The position numbers were made by a program, and so were the translations under genes. Below, one piece after another: positions 16,843 to 26,011 of a DNA stretch of 64,000 bases. Each line of letters starts with the position of its first letter. The stretch's first letter is position 1. The stretch comes from JAZPYZ01 sp045544455 (lineage in GTDB: Bacteria > Bacillota > Clostridia > Oscillospirales > Acutalibacteraceae): the NCBI GenBank assembly GCA_045544455.1, contig JAZPYZ010000019.1:1-64000 (forward strand). Reading direction: 5' to 3'. The notes under the pieces were generated by a model. That model had not been told where the DNA came from and did not search any database. It saw only the letters and a list, made by a program, of their open reading frames with translations.

Positions 16843-18609
16843 ATGGCGCTCGATGGGGCAACGGTACATTGCCTGAAAGAAGAACTGACGACGGCACTTG
16901 CCGATACGAAGATCGACAAGATCTATCAGCCGTCGAAAGAAGAGTTGGTGATTGCGATGCGCGGTCGCCAAGGGACTCGAAAAGTGTATATTTCGGCTCG
17001 TCCGTCATCACCGCGGATCCACTTGGTGACGGTTACACCGGAAAACCCCGATACACCGCCGATGTTTTGCATGTTGTTACGCAAACGGTTAGTCGGTGGG
17101 CGATTGGTGGCTATTCGTCAAAATGGAATCGAAAGAGCTTTATATTTAGATTTCGATTGTGTGAATGAACTGGGGGATCTGGTCCGTTTAACGTTGGCGG
17201 TCGAATTGATGGGACGGTTCAGCAACGTGATCTTATTGGATGAAACCAGCCTGATCATTGACGTGCTCAAACGGGTGGATTGGGATATGTCGCCAACCCG
17301 TCCGTTGTTACCGGGGTTGCGTTATGAGCCACCGGTCGCGTTGGCCAAAAAACTGGATTTTTCACTCGCATCCGTGGACAACATCCTCGATGCGGTTCTC
17401 ACACAAAAAGACGTCGATTTATCGGAAGCGTTGATCAATGCTACTTGTGGGGTAGCGCCGCTGGTATGCCGCGAAATCGCGCATCAAACCGCGCGCGGCG
17501 TGGATACGACGGTTGGAATTATGGATACAGATATGGTGGATCGATTACGTTTCTTTATCGGACGGGTGCAAAGCGCTATTTTGACCGGTGAATATCGGCA
17601 ACCGTATTTGATCACCAAAGACGATACACCAAAAGAGTACAGCTTTATTCCGATCACGCAGTTTGGATTAACGGCAGTCGGTCGGGTGATGAGCTCGTTT
17701 TCCGAACTTCTTTGTGAATTTTATGAAAAACGAGACGCCGCCCAGCGGATGAAACAACGGTCACAGGATATTTTGCGTGTGTTGACCAATGCGCATGACC
17801 GTATCACCCGTAAACTGGCCAATCAACAGGAAGATTTGCGTCGTTCCGAACAACGGGAAACCAAACGGATATACGGCGATTTAATCAATGCCAATCTGCA
17901 TTTAGCACAACGTGGAGCATCGAGCATGGAAGTCGTCAACTATTTTGACGAAGCCTGTCCGATGATATCGATTCCGTTGAATCCGGCTTGGTCAGCAGCA
18001 CAAAATGCGCAACGGTACTATAAAGATTACCGCAAAGCGCAGACGGCGCAAAAGGTATTGACCGAGCAGATCGAACAAGGACATTTAGAACTGCAATATA
18101 TCGATACGGTGTTTGATGCGCTCAGTCGCGCCACGACGGCACGCGAACTGGATGAACTGCGTCAAGAACTGATTGCTCAAGGGTATATGCGGCAATCCAC
18201 TCGCGGTAAAAAGGTGAAATTTCCGCCTCCGTTACCGCCGATACATTGCGTTTCGGACGATGGGTTTGATATTTGGATCGGGCGCAACAACGTGCAAAAC
18301 GATACCTTAACGCTGAAAACGGCACACAATCAAGATATCTGGTTCCACACCAAAAACATCGCCGGATCGCACGTGATTTTAGTGACGGGTGGGCAAACAC
18401 CGCCGGATCGCACCATGGAACAGGCGGCTGTTTTGGCGGCAACCCATTCTAAAGCCGCTTCGTCGTCCCAAGTGCCGGTGGATTATACGCCGGTGCGATA
18501 TGTGAAAAAGCCGGCAGGTGCCAAACCCGGTAAAGTGATTTACGAGACCAACAAAACGATGTACGTGACACCGGATGAAACGTTGGTCAATCGATTATCT
18601 TCGCAATAA
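16843..18609 (+). CDS. rqcH: Rqc2 homologue RqcH, ribosome quality control NFACT protein
   Basis: The 588-residue protein is an NFACT family member that binds obstructed 50S subunits and directs C-terminal alanine tailing. It was formerly called fibronectin-binding protein FbpA. The NFACT-N domain (MALDGATVHCLKEELT) is followed by helical coiled-coil segments (about 300-440) and the NFACT-R domain with QDIWFHTKNIAGSH, the family's D-W-H region. Length is normal. GAGGGAG precedes the ATG. It is the third gene of the trmK operon. Confidence 0.95.
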   Translation: MALDGATVHCLKEELTTALADTKIDKIYQPSKEELVIAMRGRQGTRKVYISARPSSPRIHLVTVTPENPDTPPMFCMLLRKRLVGGRLVAIRQNGIERALYLDFDCVNELGDLVRLTLAVELMGRFSNVILLDETSLIIDVLKRVDWDMSPTRPLLPGLRYEPPVALAKKLDFSLASVDNILDAVLTQKDVDLSEALINATCGVAPLVCREIAHQTARGVDTTVGIMDTDMVDRLRFFIGRVQSAILTGEYRQPYLITKDDTPKEYSFIPITQFGLTAVGRVMSSFSELLCEFYEKRDAAQRMKQRSQDILRVLTNAHDRITRKLANQQEDLRRSEQRETKRIYGDLINANLHLAQRGASSMEVVNYFDEACPMISIPLNPAWSAAQNAQRYYKDYRKAQTAQKVLTEQIEQGHLELQYIDTVFDALSRATTARELDELRQELIAQGYMRQSTRGKKVKFPPPLPPIHCVSDDGFDIWIGRNNVQNDTLTLKTAHNQDIWFHTKNIAGSHVILVTGGQTPPDRTMEQAAVLAATHSKAASSSQVPVDYTPVRYVKKPAGAKPGKVIYETNKTMYVTPDETLVNRLSSQ

Positions 18610-18630
18610 TTCTCAAAGGAGCAAAACCGT

Positions 18631-19461
18631 ATGTACCGAATCGTCAATAAACGTGTGTTAAATTCACTTGTTTCGTGGTTGGAGATCGAGGCACCGTTTA
18701 TCGCTAAAAAAGTCAAAGCCGGACAATTTGTGATCTTACGTGTCGACGAACACGGAGAACGCATTCCGTTGACGGTGGCCGATCATAACGAACAAACCGG
18801 TACTATTACCGTGATTTTTCAAAAAGTAGGGAACACCACTCGATTGCTCGATACGTTAGAGATCGGAGACTACATTTTGGATGTAGTAGGACCTCTCGGC
18901 CGCGCGACCGAAATTGACGGATTTAAACGCGTGGCGGTCATTGGCGGCGGCGTCGGCTGTGCAATCGCCTATCCGGAAGCGAAAGCATTTTTACAAAACG
19001 GTGCACACGTGGATATGATCGTAGGATTCCGTAACAAGGATATCGTGATGCTGGAAGACGAATTTCGCGCGGTGAGTTCGCGTTTGTTCGTGATGACCGA
19101 TGACGGTTCGTATGGGGAACAAGGGTTTGTGACCGCGAAACTGCAACAATTGTTACAAGAGGGGAACGATTACGATCTGGTGATGGCGATCGGGCCGTTG
19201 CCGATGATGCGCGCCGTTGCCAACGTGACCAAAGAGGCCGCTATTAAAACCATCGTCAGTATGAATCCGATCATGATAGACGGTACCGGTATGTGCGGTG
19301 GATGCCGTTTAACGGTTGGCGGCGAAGTGAAGTTCGCTTGCGTCGACGGACCGGAATTTGATGCCCATCAAGTGGATTGGGATGAGGCGATGCATCGTTT
19401 GAACCAGTACAAGGAAGAAGAACATCAGTGCCGTTCAGGCCTGCATGGAAAGGCGAAGTGA
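18631..19461 (+). CDS. nfnA: NfnA-like ferredoxin:NADP oxidoreductase FAD/[2Fe-2S] subunit
   Basis: The 276-residue protein is of the ferredoxin-NADP reductase type: an N-terminal FAD domain, an NAD(P)-binding domain (VAVIGGGVGCAIAYPEAKAF) and a C-terminal Cys cluster (GTGMCGGCRLTVGGEVKFACVDGP) for [2Fe-2S]. With the next gene it matches NfnAB, which couples NADH and reduced ferredoxin to reduce NADP by electron bifurcation. A role as a DHOD- or sulfide-dehydrogenase-like partner cannot be excluded, but the gene pair favours NfnAB. Confidence 0.88.
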   Translation: MYRIVNKRVLNSLVSWLEIEAPFIAKKVKAGQFVILRVDEHGERIPLTVADHNEQTGTITVIFQKVGNTTRLLDTLEIGDYILDVVGPLGRATEIDGFKRVAVIGGGVGCAIAYPEAKAFLQNGAHVDMIVGFRNKDIVMLEDEFRAVSSRLFVMTDDGSYGEQGFVTAKLQQLLQEGNDYDLVMAIGPLPMMRAVANVTKEAAIKTIVSMNPIMIDGTGMCGGCRLTVGGEVKFACVDGPEFDAHQVDWDEAMHRLNQYKEEEHQCRSGLHGKAK

Positions 19462-19468
19462 CAACAAC

Positions 19469-20860
19469 ATGGCGATCAATCAGCAAACAACCAAAACGCC
19501 CATGCCGGAACAAGATCCGTTGGTTCGCGCACGCAACTTTGAAGAAGTCGCGTGTGGTTATACCGAAGAAATGGTGGTAAACGAAGCGGCTCGTTGCCTG
19601 AACTGTAAAAACCCGTTGTGTGTAAAGGGGTGTCCGGTACACGTGCCGATTCCGCGTTTTATCGAACAAGTGGCAAACGGTGATTTTGAATCGGCCTATC
19701 GAATTATATCTGAAGCCAGTTCGTTGCCGGCGGTTTGTGGACGTGTATGTCCTCAAGAAACCCAATGCGAAGCAAAATGCGTTCGCGGCTTAAAAGGGGA
19801 ACCGGTGGCGATCGGTCGGTTGGAACGTTTTGTAGCCGATCATCATATGAAACAACCCGAACAACTCGTGGCCGCTCCGCCGCACAACGGACATCGCGTA
19901 GCGGTGGTAGGATCGGGTCCTTCCGGTTTATCGTGTGCGGGTGAACTGGCACGGCGCGGTTATGACGTAACAGTATTTGAAGCGTTACATACCGCCGGTG
20001 GTGTCTTAATGTACGGTATTCCGGAGTTTCGGTTACCGAAACAGATTGTGCAACAGGAAATCGAAGGTTTAAAATCGCTCGGTGTCGATATTCAAACCAA
20101 TATGGTGATCGGTAAAGTCTTATCGATTGACGAATTGACGGAAATGGGATATGAGGCCGTATTTATCGGTAGCGGTGCCGGGTTACCGAGCTTTTTGGGG
20201 GTCCCGGGCGAATCGCTGCTCGGAGTGCTGTCCGCTAATGAGTTTTTAACCCGTATCAACTTGATGAAAGGGTATCGCGACGACTACGATACGCCGGTTA
20301 AACGCGCCAAATCGGTGGCAGTAATCGGTGGCGGTAACGTGGCGATGGATGCGGCACGTTCGGCGTTGCGTTTAGGGGCGGAATCGGTCTCGATCGTGTA
20401 TCGACGCGGCGAATTAGAGATGCCGGCCAGACTGGAAGAAATTCACCATGCAAAAGAAGAAGGTGTCAAATTTTCCTTGCTTACTGCACCGCTTTCGATC
20501 GTAGGGGACGAGGATGGACAGGTGAAAGGCCTGGTTTGTCAACGTATGCGAATGGGCGAGCCGGATGAATCCGGGCGCAGTCGTCCTATTCCGGTGGATA
20601 ATAGCGAGTTTATATTGGATGTGGATATGGTTGTGGTGGCGATCGGTAACACGCCCAATCCGCTGATTCAATCCACAACGGCCGGTTTACAGGTTAATCG
20701 AAAGGGATGTTTGGTGGTGGATGAAAACACCTTGCAAACCACCAAATCCGGTGTATATGCCGGCGGTGACGCCGTGACCGGTGCAGCAACGGTTATTCTG
20801 GCGATGGGCGCCGGCAAAAAAGCCGCCAACTCGATTGACGAATACTTGCAAAAGAAATGA
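19469..20860 (+). CDS. nfnB: NfnB-like NADPH-binding large subunit (glutamate synthase small-subunit type)
   Basis: The roughly 463-residue protein has an N-terminal two-cluster Fe-S domain (CLNCKNPLCVKGCPVH and CGRVCPQETQCEAKCVRG). A Rossmann FAD site (VAVVGSGPSGLSCAGELARRG) and an NADPH site (VAVIGGGNVAMDAARSALRLG) follow. This is the GltD-type fold used as the bifurcating subunit NfnB. It is directly behind nfnA. The start is uncertain: ATG at 19445 overlaps nfnA, while ATG at 19469 matches the usual N-terminus better but has a distant ribosome binding site. Confidence 0.88.
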   Translation: MAINQQTTKTPMPEQDPLVRARNFEEVACGYTEEMVVNEAARCLNCKNPLCVKGCPVHVPIPRFIEQVANGDFESAYRIISEASSLPAVCGRVCPQETQCEAKCVRGLKGEPVAIGRLERFVADHHMKQPEQLVAAPPHNGHRVAVVGSGPSGLSCAGELARRGYDVTVFEALHTAGGVLMYGIPEFRLPKQIVQQEIEGLKSLGVDIQTNMVIGKVLSIDELTEMGYEAVFIGSGAGLPSFLGVPGESLLGVLSANEFLTRINLMKGYRDDYDTPVKRAKSVAVIGGGNVAMDAARSALRLGAESVSIVYRRGELEMPARLEEIHHAKEEGVKFSLLTAPLSIVGDEDGQVKGLVCQRMRMGEPDESGRSRPIPVDNSEFILDVDMVVVAIGNTPNPLIQSTTAGLQVNRKGCLVVDENTLQTTKSGVYAGGDAVTGAATVILAMGAGKKAANSIDEYLQKK

Positions 20861-20951
20861 ACCTTTTTGTACATTTTGTCAAATTATAGCAAAAACTTTT
20901 GACAATGGGCGAAAAAAATAAACAAAATGAATAAAAAAATCAAAATAAGTG

Positions 20952-20980
20952 TTGACATCGTCTCAAAATAAGAGTATATT
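20952..20980 (+). promoter_or_regulatory. Promoter of the SigH-like gene
   Basis: A consensus TTGACA and TATATT are 17 bp apart. The preceding 80 bases are A-rich and hold nothing else. Confidence 0.8.
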
Positions 20981-21026
20981 TGGGTAAGTGCGTAAGCCAA
21001 TTAGGCCTTTTCAGAGGAGACAGATA

Positions 21027-21629
21027 ATGGAACCTATCTACAATACGGAAACGGCTAATTCCAGTACTGACGAACAGTTGGTGTTGGCAGCACAAACGGG
21101 ATCGGATGAGGCGCTTGCTGAACTGATCATTCGGTTTGAACCGATGGTTCAGATGCAAGCGTCTAAGTTTTGCCGATTTGATTTGGCGCAAGAAGATCTC
21201 GCACAGGAAGGATTGTTAGCGATATTATCAGCAGTAAACGGCTTCGACATGAAAAAAGAAGTGCCGTTTAGTGCTTTTGCGGCCGTTTGTGTGCGCAATC
21301 GTATGATCTCTACCTTGCGGAAACACGCATCGGAAGATCAAGTGTCGTTGGATGAATGGGAAAACGATGCATCACTTTCGGTCGACGGACAAGTCGATCC
21401 GGCTTCGATGCTGATCCAACGGTACGAAGACGAACGATTGATGCAACATCTAAAAACTATCCTTACTGAACTGGAATATCAGGTGCTCGTATATCGATTG
21501 GCCTCGTATTCTTATGCGGAAATTGCGGAAACGTTCTCGATTTCCGACAAAGCGGTCGATAACGCTATGCAGCGTGTTCGCCGCAAACTTACGGCAGGGA
21601 CTAATCTGCCGGATATAATTGGTCAGTAA
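21027..21629 (+). CDS. sigH: SigH-like RNA polymerase sigma factor
   Basis: The 200-residue protein has sigma-70 region 2 (LAQEDLAQEGLLAILSAVNGFD) and region 4 (YAEIAETFSISDKAVDNAMQRVRRKL), the latter close to the SigH ending. SigH drives early sporulation and transition-state genes. GAGGAGA seven bases before this ATG fixes the start. It is followed by a zinc-ribbon gene without a clear terminator. It could instead be another small stress sigma factor, as SigH is assigned from region similarity alone. Confidence 0.8.
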   Translation: MEPIYNTETANSSTDEQLVLAAQTGSDEALAELIIRFEPMVQMQASKFCRFDLAQEDLAQEGLLAILSAVNGFDMKKEVPFSAFAAVCVRNRMISTLRKHASEDQVSLDEWENDASLSVDGQVDPASMLIQRYEDERLMQHLKTILTELEYQVLVYRLASYSYAEIAETFSISDKAVDNAMQRVRRKLTAGTNLPDIIGQ

Positions 21630-21723
21630 ACGGAGCAAACCGTTTTCTGTATATGCCCGAAAACTGTACGTCTGTTCGTCCGTCGCAGGGCAAATCACAA
21701 CTTTATTAAAGCGAGGTAAAATC

Positions 21724-22002
21724 ATGTACGAAGACAAGACCTTAGTCTGCAAGGAATGTGGCGCGGAATTTGTATTCACCGCTGGTGAACAGGAATTCTA
21801 TGCTGAAAAAGGTTTCGTGAACGAGCCGCAACGTTGCAAAGCTTGCCGCGATGCCCGCAAAAATGCAGCAAAACCTGAACGCGAGATGCATACCGCCATC
21901 TGCGCCAACTGCGGCAAAGAAGCCAAAGTTCCTTTTAAACCGCGCGAAGATCGTCCGGTTTATTGCAGCGAATGCTTCGCAGCCATGCGTGGAGAGAACT
22001 GA
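21724..22002 (+). CDS. Zinc-ribbon protein with two CxxC pairs
   Basis: The 92-residue protein has a first zinc-binding block (CKECGAEFVFTAGEQEFY, then CKAC) and a second (CANCGKEAKVPF, then YCSEC). It belongs to a widespread Clostridia family of small zinc-ribbon proteins whose role is not known; RNA or protein binding is likely. GCGAGGT precedes the ATG. A strong terminator follows. Confidence 0.85.
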   Translation: MYEDKTLVCKECGAEFVFTAGEQEFYAEKGFVNEPQRCKACRDARKNAAKPEREMHTAICANCGKEAKVPFKPREDRPVYCSECFAAMRGEN

Positions 22003-22030
22003 TTTATTATTGATCTGAACTCGAAACAAC

Positions 22031-22067
22031 AAAAAAGAACCCGTTCTAAACAGACGGGTTCTTTTTT
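22031..22067 (+). terminator. Terminator after the zinc-ribbon gene
   Basis: The stem AAGAACCCGT / ACGGGTTCTT is followed by T residues. Confidence 0.88.
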
Positions 22068-22123
22068 CATTTGTTGATATTTATCTGGTTTGGTGGCACA
22101 CTACTACCGAAACGAGGGATGAT

Positions 22124-22612
22124 ATGCGATATCGTATAACCAAAGAAATCTGGTTGTTTGGAATTGGCGGAATATTGTACGGGTTGATCGAACTATGTTG
22201 GCGCGGTCGAACCCATTGGTCTATGATAATCGTAGGTGGTATTTGTTTCCGCTTGATTGGTTATATACACGAACGATATCGCGCCATATATTCCACCATC
22301 ACGCGTTGCGCACTGTGTGCCGGTGTGATTAGTTTGGTAGAACTTATCGCAGGATTGATCGTTAATAAATGGTTTCAGCTGGACGTGTGGGATTATAGCC
22401 GAATACCCTTTAACATTTTGGGCCAAATTTGCCCCGTTTTCAGCGTTTGTTGGGGTGCGTTAAGTTTGCTTGCTAAACCGGTGTTTGATCGTTGTAACGC
22501 GCAAATAAAGCCACATCACAACCGTTGTTCACAACACGATGCCAACGGACACTCGTCACATTTTGGAGAACGGGCCGTGCAGGTATCTCTTCCGAACAAT
22601 ACCAGTCGATGA
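22124..22612 (+). CDS. Putative ABC-transporter type IV membrane protein (PF06541-like)
   Basis: The 162-residue protein has about four membrane segments and the motifs WRGRTHWSM, VNKWFQLDVWDYS and NILGQICPVFSVCWG of the PF06541 family, a group of small membrane proteins of uncertain function. The last 33 residues are not typical and read through the 3' end of nth on the other strand, overlapping it by 97 bases. The real family domain ends near residue 125, so the tail may come from loss of an earlier stop. Confidence 0.75.
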   Translation: MRYRITKEIWLFGIGGILYGLIELCWRGRTHWSMIIVGGICFRLIGYIHERYRAIYSTITRCALCAGVISLVELIAGLIVNKWFQLDVWDYSRIPFNILGQICPVFSVCWGALSLLAKPVFDRCNAQIKPHHNRCSQHDANGHSSHFGERAVQVSLPNNTSR

Positions 22613-23145
22613 CAGAAATCATTACTTTCTTCCGGCGGCAACACGGCGCGCAGTTGGTTTTCCACTTTTAAGGGATCTTTGGAATCACATAGTCCCAATC
22701 GGTTGGATATCCGGATACAGTGGGTATCCGCCACAACGGCCGGTTTTCCATACACATCGCCGCAGATCAAATTAGCCGTTTTGCGGCCAACACCCGGTAG
22801 TTTAAGTAACTCTTCGATGGTGTCCGGCACCTGTCCGTGATACACGTCGCGGAGCATTTGGCACATCGCCACGATATCTCGCGCCTTGGTTTTATACAGA
22901 CCGCAGGAATGGATATACCGACCGACCTCTTCGGAATCAGCTTGCGCAAACGATTCAATGGTGGGGAATCGTTCAAATAAGGCCGGTGTAACCAGGTTCA
23001 CGCGCGCATCGGTGCATTGCGCCGATAGGCGAACGGCGATCAACAGCTGAAACGGTTTATCGGATTGTAACGAACAAACCGCATCCGGATATTGCGTTTT
23101 TAACGCTTCTACAGCCTGCAAAGCGCGGGCTTTTTTTGCTTTCAT
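22516..23145 (-). CDS. nth: Endonuclease III
   Basis: The 209-residue DNA glycosylase/AP-lyase removes oxidised pyrimidines. It shows the helix-hairpin-helix LPGVGRKTAN with the catalytic Lys, the Asp of VVADTHCIR, and the [4Fe-4S] ligands CTARSPKCDECPLASCC near the C-terminus. GGTG eight bases before the ATG at 23145 favours this start over in-frame GTG 23154 and ATG 23151. Its own promoter lies at 23163-23191. Confidence 0.95.
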   Translation of the reverse strand: MKAKKARALQAVEALKTQYPDAVCSLQSDKPFQLLIAVRLSAQCTDARVNLVTPALFERFPTIESFAQADSEEVGRYIHSCGLYKTKARDIVAMCQMLRDVYHGQVPDTIEELLKLPGVGRKTANLICGDVYGKPAVVADTHCIRISNRLGLCDSKDPLKVENQLRAVLPPEESNDFCHRLVLFGRDTCTARSPKCDECPLASCCEQRL

Positions 23146-23162
23146 ATACATCACCGTGTTTT

Positions 23163-23191
23163 AGTATATCATGTTCACAAAAGCCCGTCAA
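23163..23191 (-). promoter_or_regulatory. Promoter of nth
   Basis: Minus-strand TTGACG (23186-23191) and TATACT (23163-23168) are 17 bp apart. Confidence 0.75.
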
Positions 23192-23230
23192 TGAACGATA
23201 AATTCTATGCGTGAAATTTATCGAAAATTC

Positions 23231-23259
23231 TTGTATATATGTATAAATGATGCTATAAT
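23231..23259 (+). promoter_or_regulatory. Promoter of rarA
   Basis: TTGTAT and TATAAT are 17 bp apart, with a TG two bases before the -10. Confidence 0.75.
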
Positions 23260-23296
23260 GTTTTACATAGTATTACGACAAGAAAGGGGATAGGAT

Positions 23297-24562
23297 ATGG
23301 CACCGTTAGCCGAAAGAATGCGTCCTCAAACCATTGAAGATATGGTCGGTCAACCGCATTTGTTAACACAAGGAAAAGCATTTCGTAACATCATCGAATC
23401 CGGCCATATCCCGAACCTGATTTTTTACGGTCCGTCCGGCGTGGGCAAAACCACTGTGGCGGATATCATTGCCAAACGCACGGATAAACGCTTATACAAG
23501 CTAAACGGTACCACGGCGTCGATCGCCGATATCAAAACCGCGATCGCCGAACTGGATACGTTGGATGGTGCCGGCGGTATTTTGTTATACTTGGACGAAA
23601 TCCAGTATTTCAACAAAAAGCAACAACAAGCTTTGTTGGAACACGTGGAAAACGGCCGCATCACCTTGATTGCCGCTACCACAGAAAATCCGTATTTTTA
23701 CATTTACGGAGCACTGCTCAGTCGATCGACGGTGTTTGAGTTTAAATCGGTATCGGCATCGGAAATTAAGCGCGCGGTGGAAAACGCGTTCCGCTTTTTA
23801 GAACAAGAGCAACAATGTGAGATCACGGTTGAACAAGGTGTTGCCGAACATATTGCCAGCACAGCCGGCGGAGACGTGCGCCGCGCGATCAACACGGTGG
23901 AATTGTGTGTGTTATCTACGCCGATCAATGCAGAGGGCAACCGCATTGTCACGTGTGAGATTGCCAAACAAGTGGCTCACGCCAATCCGATTCAATATGA
24001 TAAATCCGGAGATGCGCATTACGATATTGTGTCCGCATATCAAAAATCCATGCGCGGTTCCGATCCCGACGCGGCGTTACACTATTTAGCACGATTGCTC
24101 GAAGCCGGCGATCTGCCGTCGGCTTGTCGGCGTTTATTGGTTTGTGCTAATGAAGACGTGGGATTGGCGTATCCGATGATCATTCCTATTGTAAAAGCCG
24201 CTGTTGATACCGCTCTGCAGGTAGGTTTGCCCGAAGCGCGTATTCCGCTCGCGAACGCTGTGGTATTGGTAGCTTCTGCACCGAAATCCAATTCGGTGTA
24301 TAACGGCATTAACCAAGCAATGCGCGACTTGGAATCCGGCAAAACCGGCGATATTCCGCGTACGCTGCAAAACAAACATTTCGATGGGGAAGATCAAGCA
24401 CACAAAGGACAATTTTATCAATATCCGCACGAGTTTCCGGGACACTGGGTAGCACAACAGTATCTGCCGGATGAACTGAAGCACGTACGGTATTACACGC
24501 CGGGTGACAACAAAACCGAGCAAGCATTTACCGAGTATTGGAAAAAGATCAAAGGGCAATAA
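23297..24562 (+). CDS. rarA: Replication-associated recombination protein A (RarA/MgsA)
   Basis: The 421-residue AAA+ ATPase acts at stalled replication forks. Seen are PLAERMRPQTIEDMVGQ, Walker A GPSGVGKTT, Walker B ILLYLDEI and the arginine-finger region ALLSRSTVFEF. The C-terminal MgsA domain contains GLPEARIPLANAVVLVASAPKSN. Length is normal and AAGAAAGGGG precedes the ATG. It is transcribed alone. Confidence 0.95.
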   Translation: MAPLAERMRPQTIEDMVGQPHLLTQGKAFRNIIESGHIPNLIFYGPSGVGKTTVADIIAKRTDKRLYKLNGTTASIADIKTAIAELDTLDGAGGILLYLDEIQYFNKKQQQALLEHVENGRITLIAATTENPYFYIYGALLSRSTVFEFKSVSASEIKRAVENAFRFLEQEQQCEITVEQGVAEHIASTAGGDVRRAINTVELCVLSTPINAEGNRIVTCEIAKQVAHANPIQYDKSGDAHYDIVSAYQKSMRGSDPDAALHYLARLLEAGDLPSACRRLLVCANEDVGLAYPMIIPIVKAAVDTALQVGLPEARIPLANAVVLVASAPKSNSVYNGINQAMRDLESGKTGDIPRTLQNKHFDGEDQAHKGQFYQYPHEFPGHWVAQQYLPDELKHVRYYTPGDNKTEQAFTEYWKKIKGQ

Positions 24563-24602
24563 AACTGCAATCGACAAAATTCGCCCAAACATGGAAAATT
24601 GC

Positions 24603-24631
24603 TTGACTTTTCACGATAAACATTTTATATT
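24603..24631 (+). promoter_or_regulatory. Promoter of potABCD
   Basis: TTGACT and TATATT are 17 bp apart. Transcription would start near 24638, leaving a leader of about 230 bases before potA. Confidence 0.8.
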
Positions 24632-24639
24632 GTTACTTG

Positions 24640-24865
24640 TCGTTCTTATTATAAGAAACGATGGAAAATTACCTATTATAGGGAATCTGAGGTGACAACG
24701 AGGTTTTTACCAAAAAACCTTGCATCTGTAGCAAGACACAAACGCAACAACCACACATCGCCGCAATCACGTAGTTGATTGTGAAAAACCCTTTGCGGAG
24801 GGCGTTGGAAAGGATGTTGCGGGTTCTGAAACAGAACTTCATTACCGCAAAGGGGGATGCACACA
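24640..24865 (+). promoter_or_regulatory. Structured potA leader that can hide the ribosome binding site
   Basis: The leader holds four potential hairpins. One is AGGTTTTT/AAAAAACCT near 24701-24720. The second, at 24762-24783, has arms CGCAATCA and TGATTGTG. The third is GTTCTG-AAA-CAGAAC at 24823-24837. The fourth is a long-range 10-bp stem, CCCTTTGCGG (24789-24798) with CCGCAAAGGG (24845-24854). The last one covers the GGGGG used to start potA at 24866, so translation could be switched by opening this stem. No known riboswitch consensus is recognised; polyamine sensing is inference from the downstream genes. Confidence 0.6.
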
Positions 24866-26011
24866 ATGAATCAACAGAATATCATTACATTGCAGAACAT
24901 CGCAGTTTCGTTCGATGGCGAACAGGTACTCGAAAACTTGAATTTGAGTATCAGCGACGGAGAATTTGTTACTTTGCTGGGACCGTCCGGTTGCGGCAAA
25001 ACAACAACGCTGAGAATTATCGGCGGCTTCGTCACGCCGGACAATGGCGATGTTCTTTTTGATGGCAAAAAGATTAACGATCTGCCGCCTCATAAACGAA
25101 AAGTAAATACGATTTTTCAACGCTATGCTTTGTTTCCACATCTAAACGTGTTCGAAAACGTGGCGTTCGGATTGCGGTTGCAAAAGAAATCCAAATCTGA
25201 AATTCAAGAAACCGTAGAGCAAATGTTGAAAATGGTCAACTTGAAAGGGTTTGAAAAACGTTCGGTCGGCACCTTGTCCGGCGGTCAACAACAACGCGTG
25301 GCTATTGCGCGTGCGCTGGCCAACCACCCGCGCGTTTTATTATTAGACGAACCGTTGGCGGCACTGGATTTAAAACTGCGTAAAGATATGCAGGTCGAAC
25401 TGAAAAGCATCCAACAAAACCTCGGCATCACCTTTATTTATGTAACGCACGACCAGGAAGAAGCCTTGTCCATGTCCGATACGGTTGTAGTCATGGATGC
25501 CGGTAAAATTCAACAGATCGGTACACCGGAAGATATTTATAACGAGCCGAAAAATGCCTTTGTAGCCGATTTTATCGGGGAGTCTAATATCTTAGATGGC
25601 ATTATGCACGAAGACTATTTGGTGGAGTTTTTTGACCGTAAATTCCGGTGCCTAGATAAAGGGTTTGAACCGCACGAACCGGTTGACGTGGTCATTCGTC
25701 CGGAAGACATCGATATCGTATCGGCGGAAAAAGGTGATCTCATCGGCCGTGTGACGAGCGTAACCTTTAAGGGTGTCCATTTTGAAACCATAGTAGAATT
25801 TAAAGGCTTTAAATGGATGATCCAGACTACCGATTATTATGCGCCCGATTCGGTCATTGGAATTGTGCTGAATCCCGAAGATATTCATATTATGAAAAAA
25901 TCGGAATATTCCGGTATGTTTGGCGATTATAGTTCCTATTCGGAAGAATTTGATGAGATGGCCGATCCGGACATCGACCTCGTTTCGGAAGAAAGCGGGG
26001 TAGAGGGATGA
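24866..26011 (+). CDS. potA: Spermidine/putrescine ABC transporter ATPase
   Basis: The 381-residue ATPase powers polyamine import through PotBC. It has Walker [10 protein letters not shown], the signature LSGGQQQR, Walker B VLLLDEP and the H-loop VTHDQ, followed by a C-terminal TOBE-like regulatory domain ([10 protein letters not shown]). ATG at 24866 is nine bases from the GGGGG site; an ATG at 24857 is too close. It overlaps potB by four bases. Confidence 0.95.
   Translation: MNQQNIITLQNIAVSFDGEQVLENLNLSISDGEFVTLLGPSGCGKTTTLRIIGGFVTPDNGDVLFDGKKINDLPPHKRKVNTIFQRYALFPHLNVFENVAFGLRLQKKSKSEIQETVEQMLKMVNLKGFEKRSVGTLSGGQQQRVAIARALANHPRVLLLDEPLAALDLKLRKDMQVELKSIQQNLGITFIYVTHDQEEALSMSDTVVVMDAGKIQQIGTPEDIYNEPKNAFVADFIGESNILDGIMHEDYLVEFFDRKFRCLDKGFEPHEPVDVVIRPEDIDIVSAEKGDLIGRVTSVTFKGVHFETIVEFKGFKWMIQTTDYYAPDSVIGIVLNPEDIHIMKKSEYSGMFGDYSSYSEEFDEMADPDIDLVSEESGVEG

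Noticed and set aside
24700..24865. Guanidine or glycine riboswitch before potA
   Set aside because: None of the conserved core sequences I know for these classes is present.
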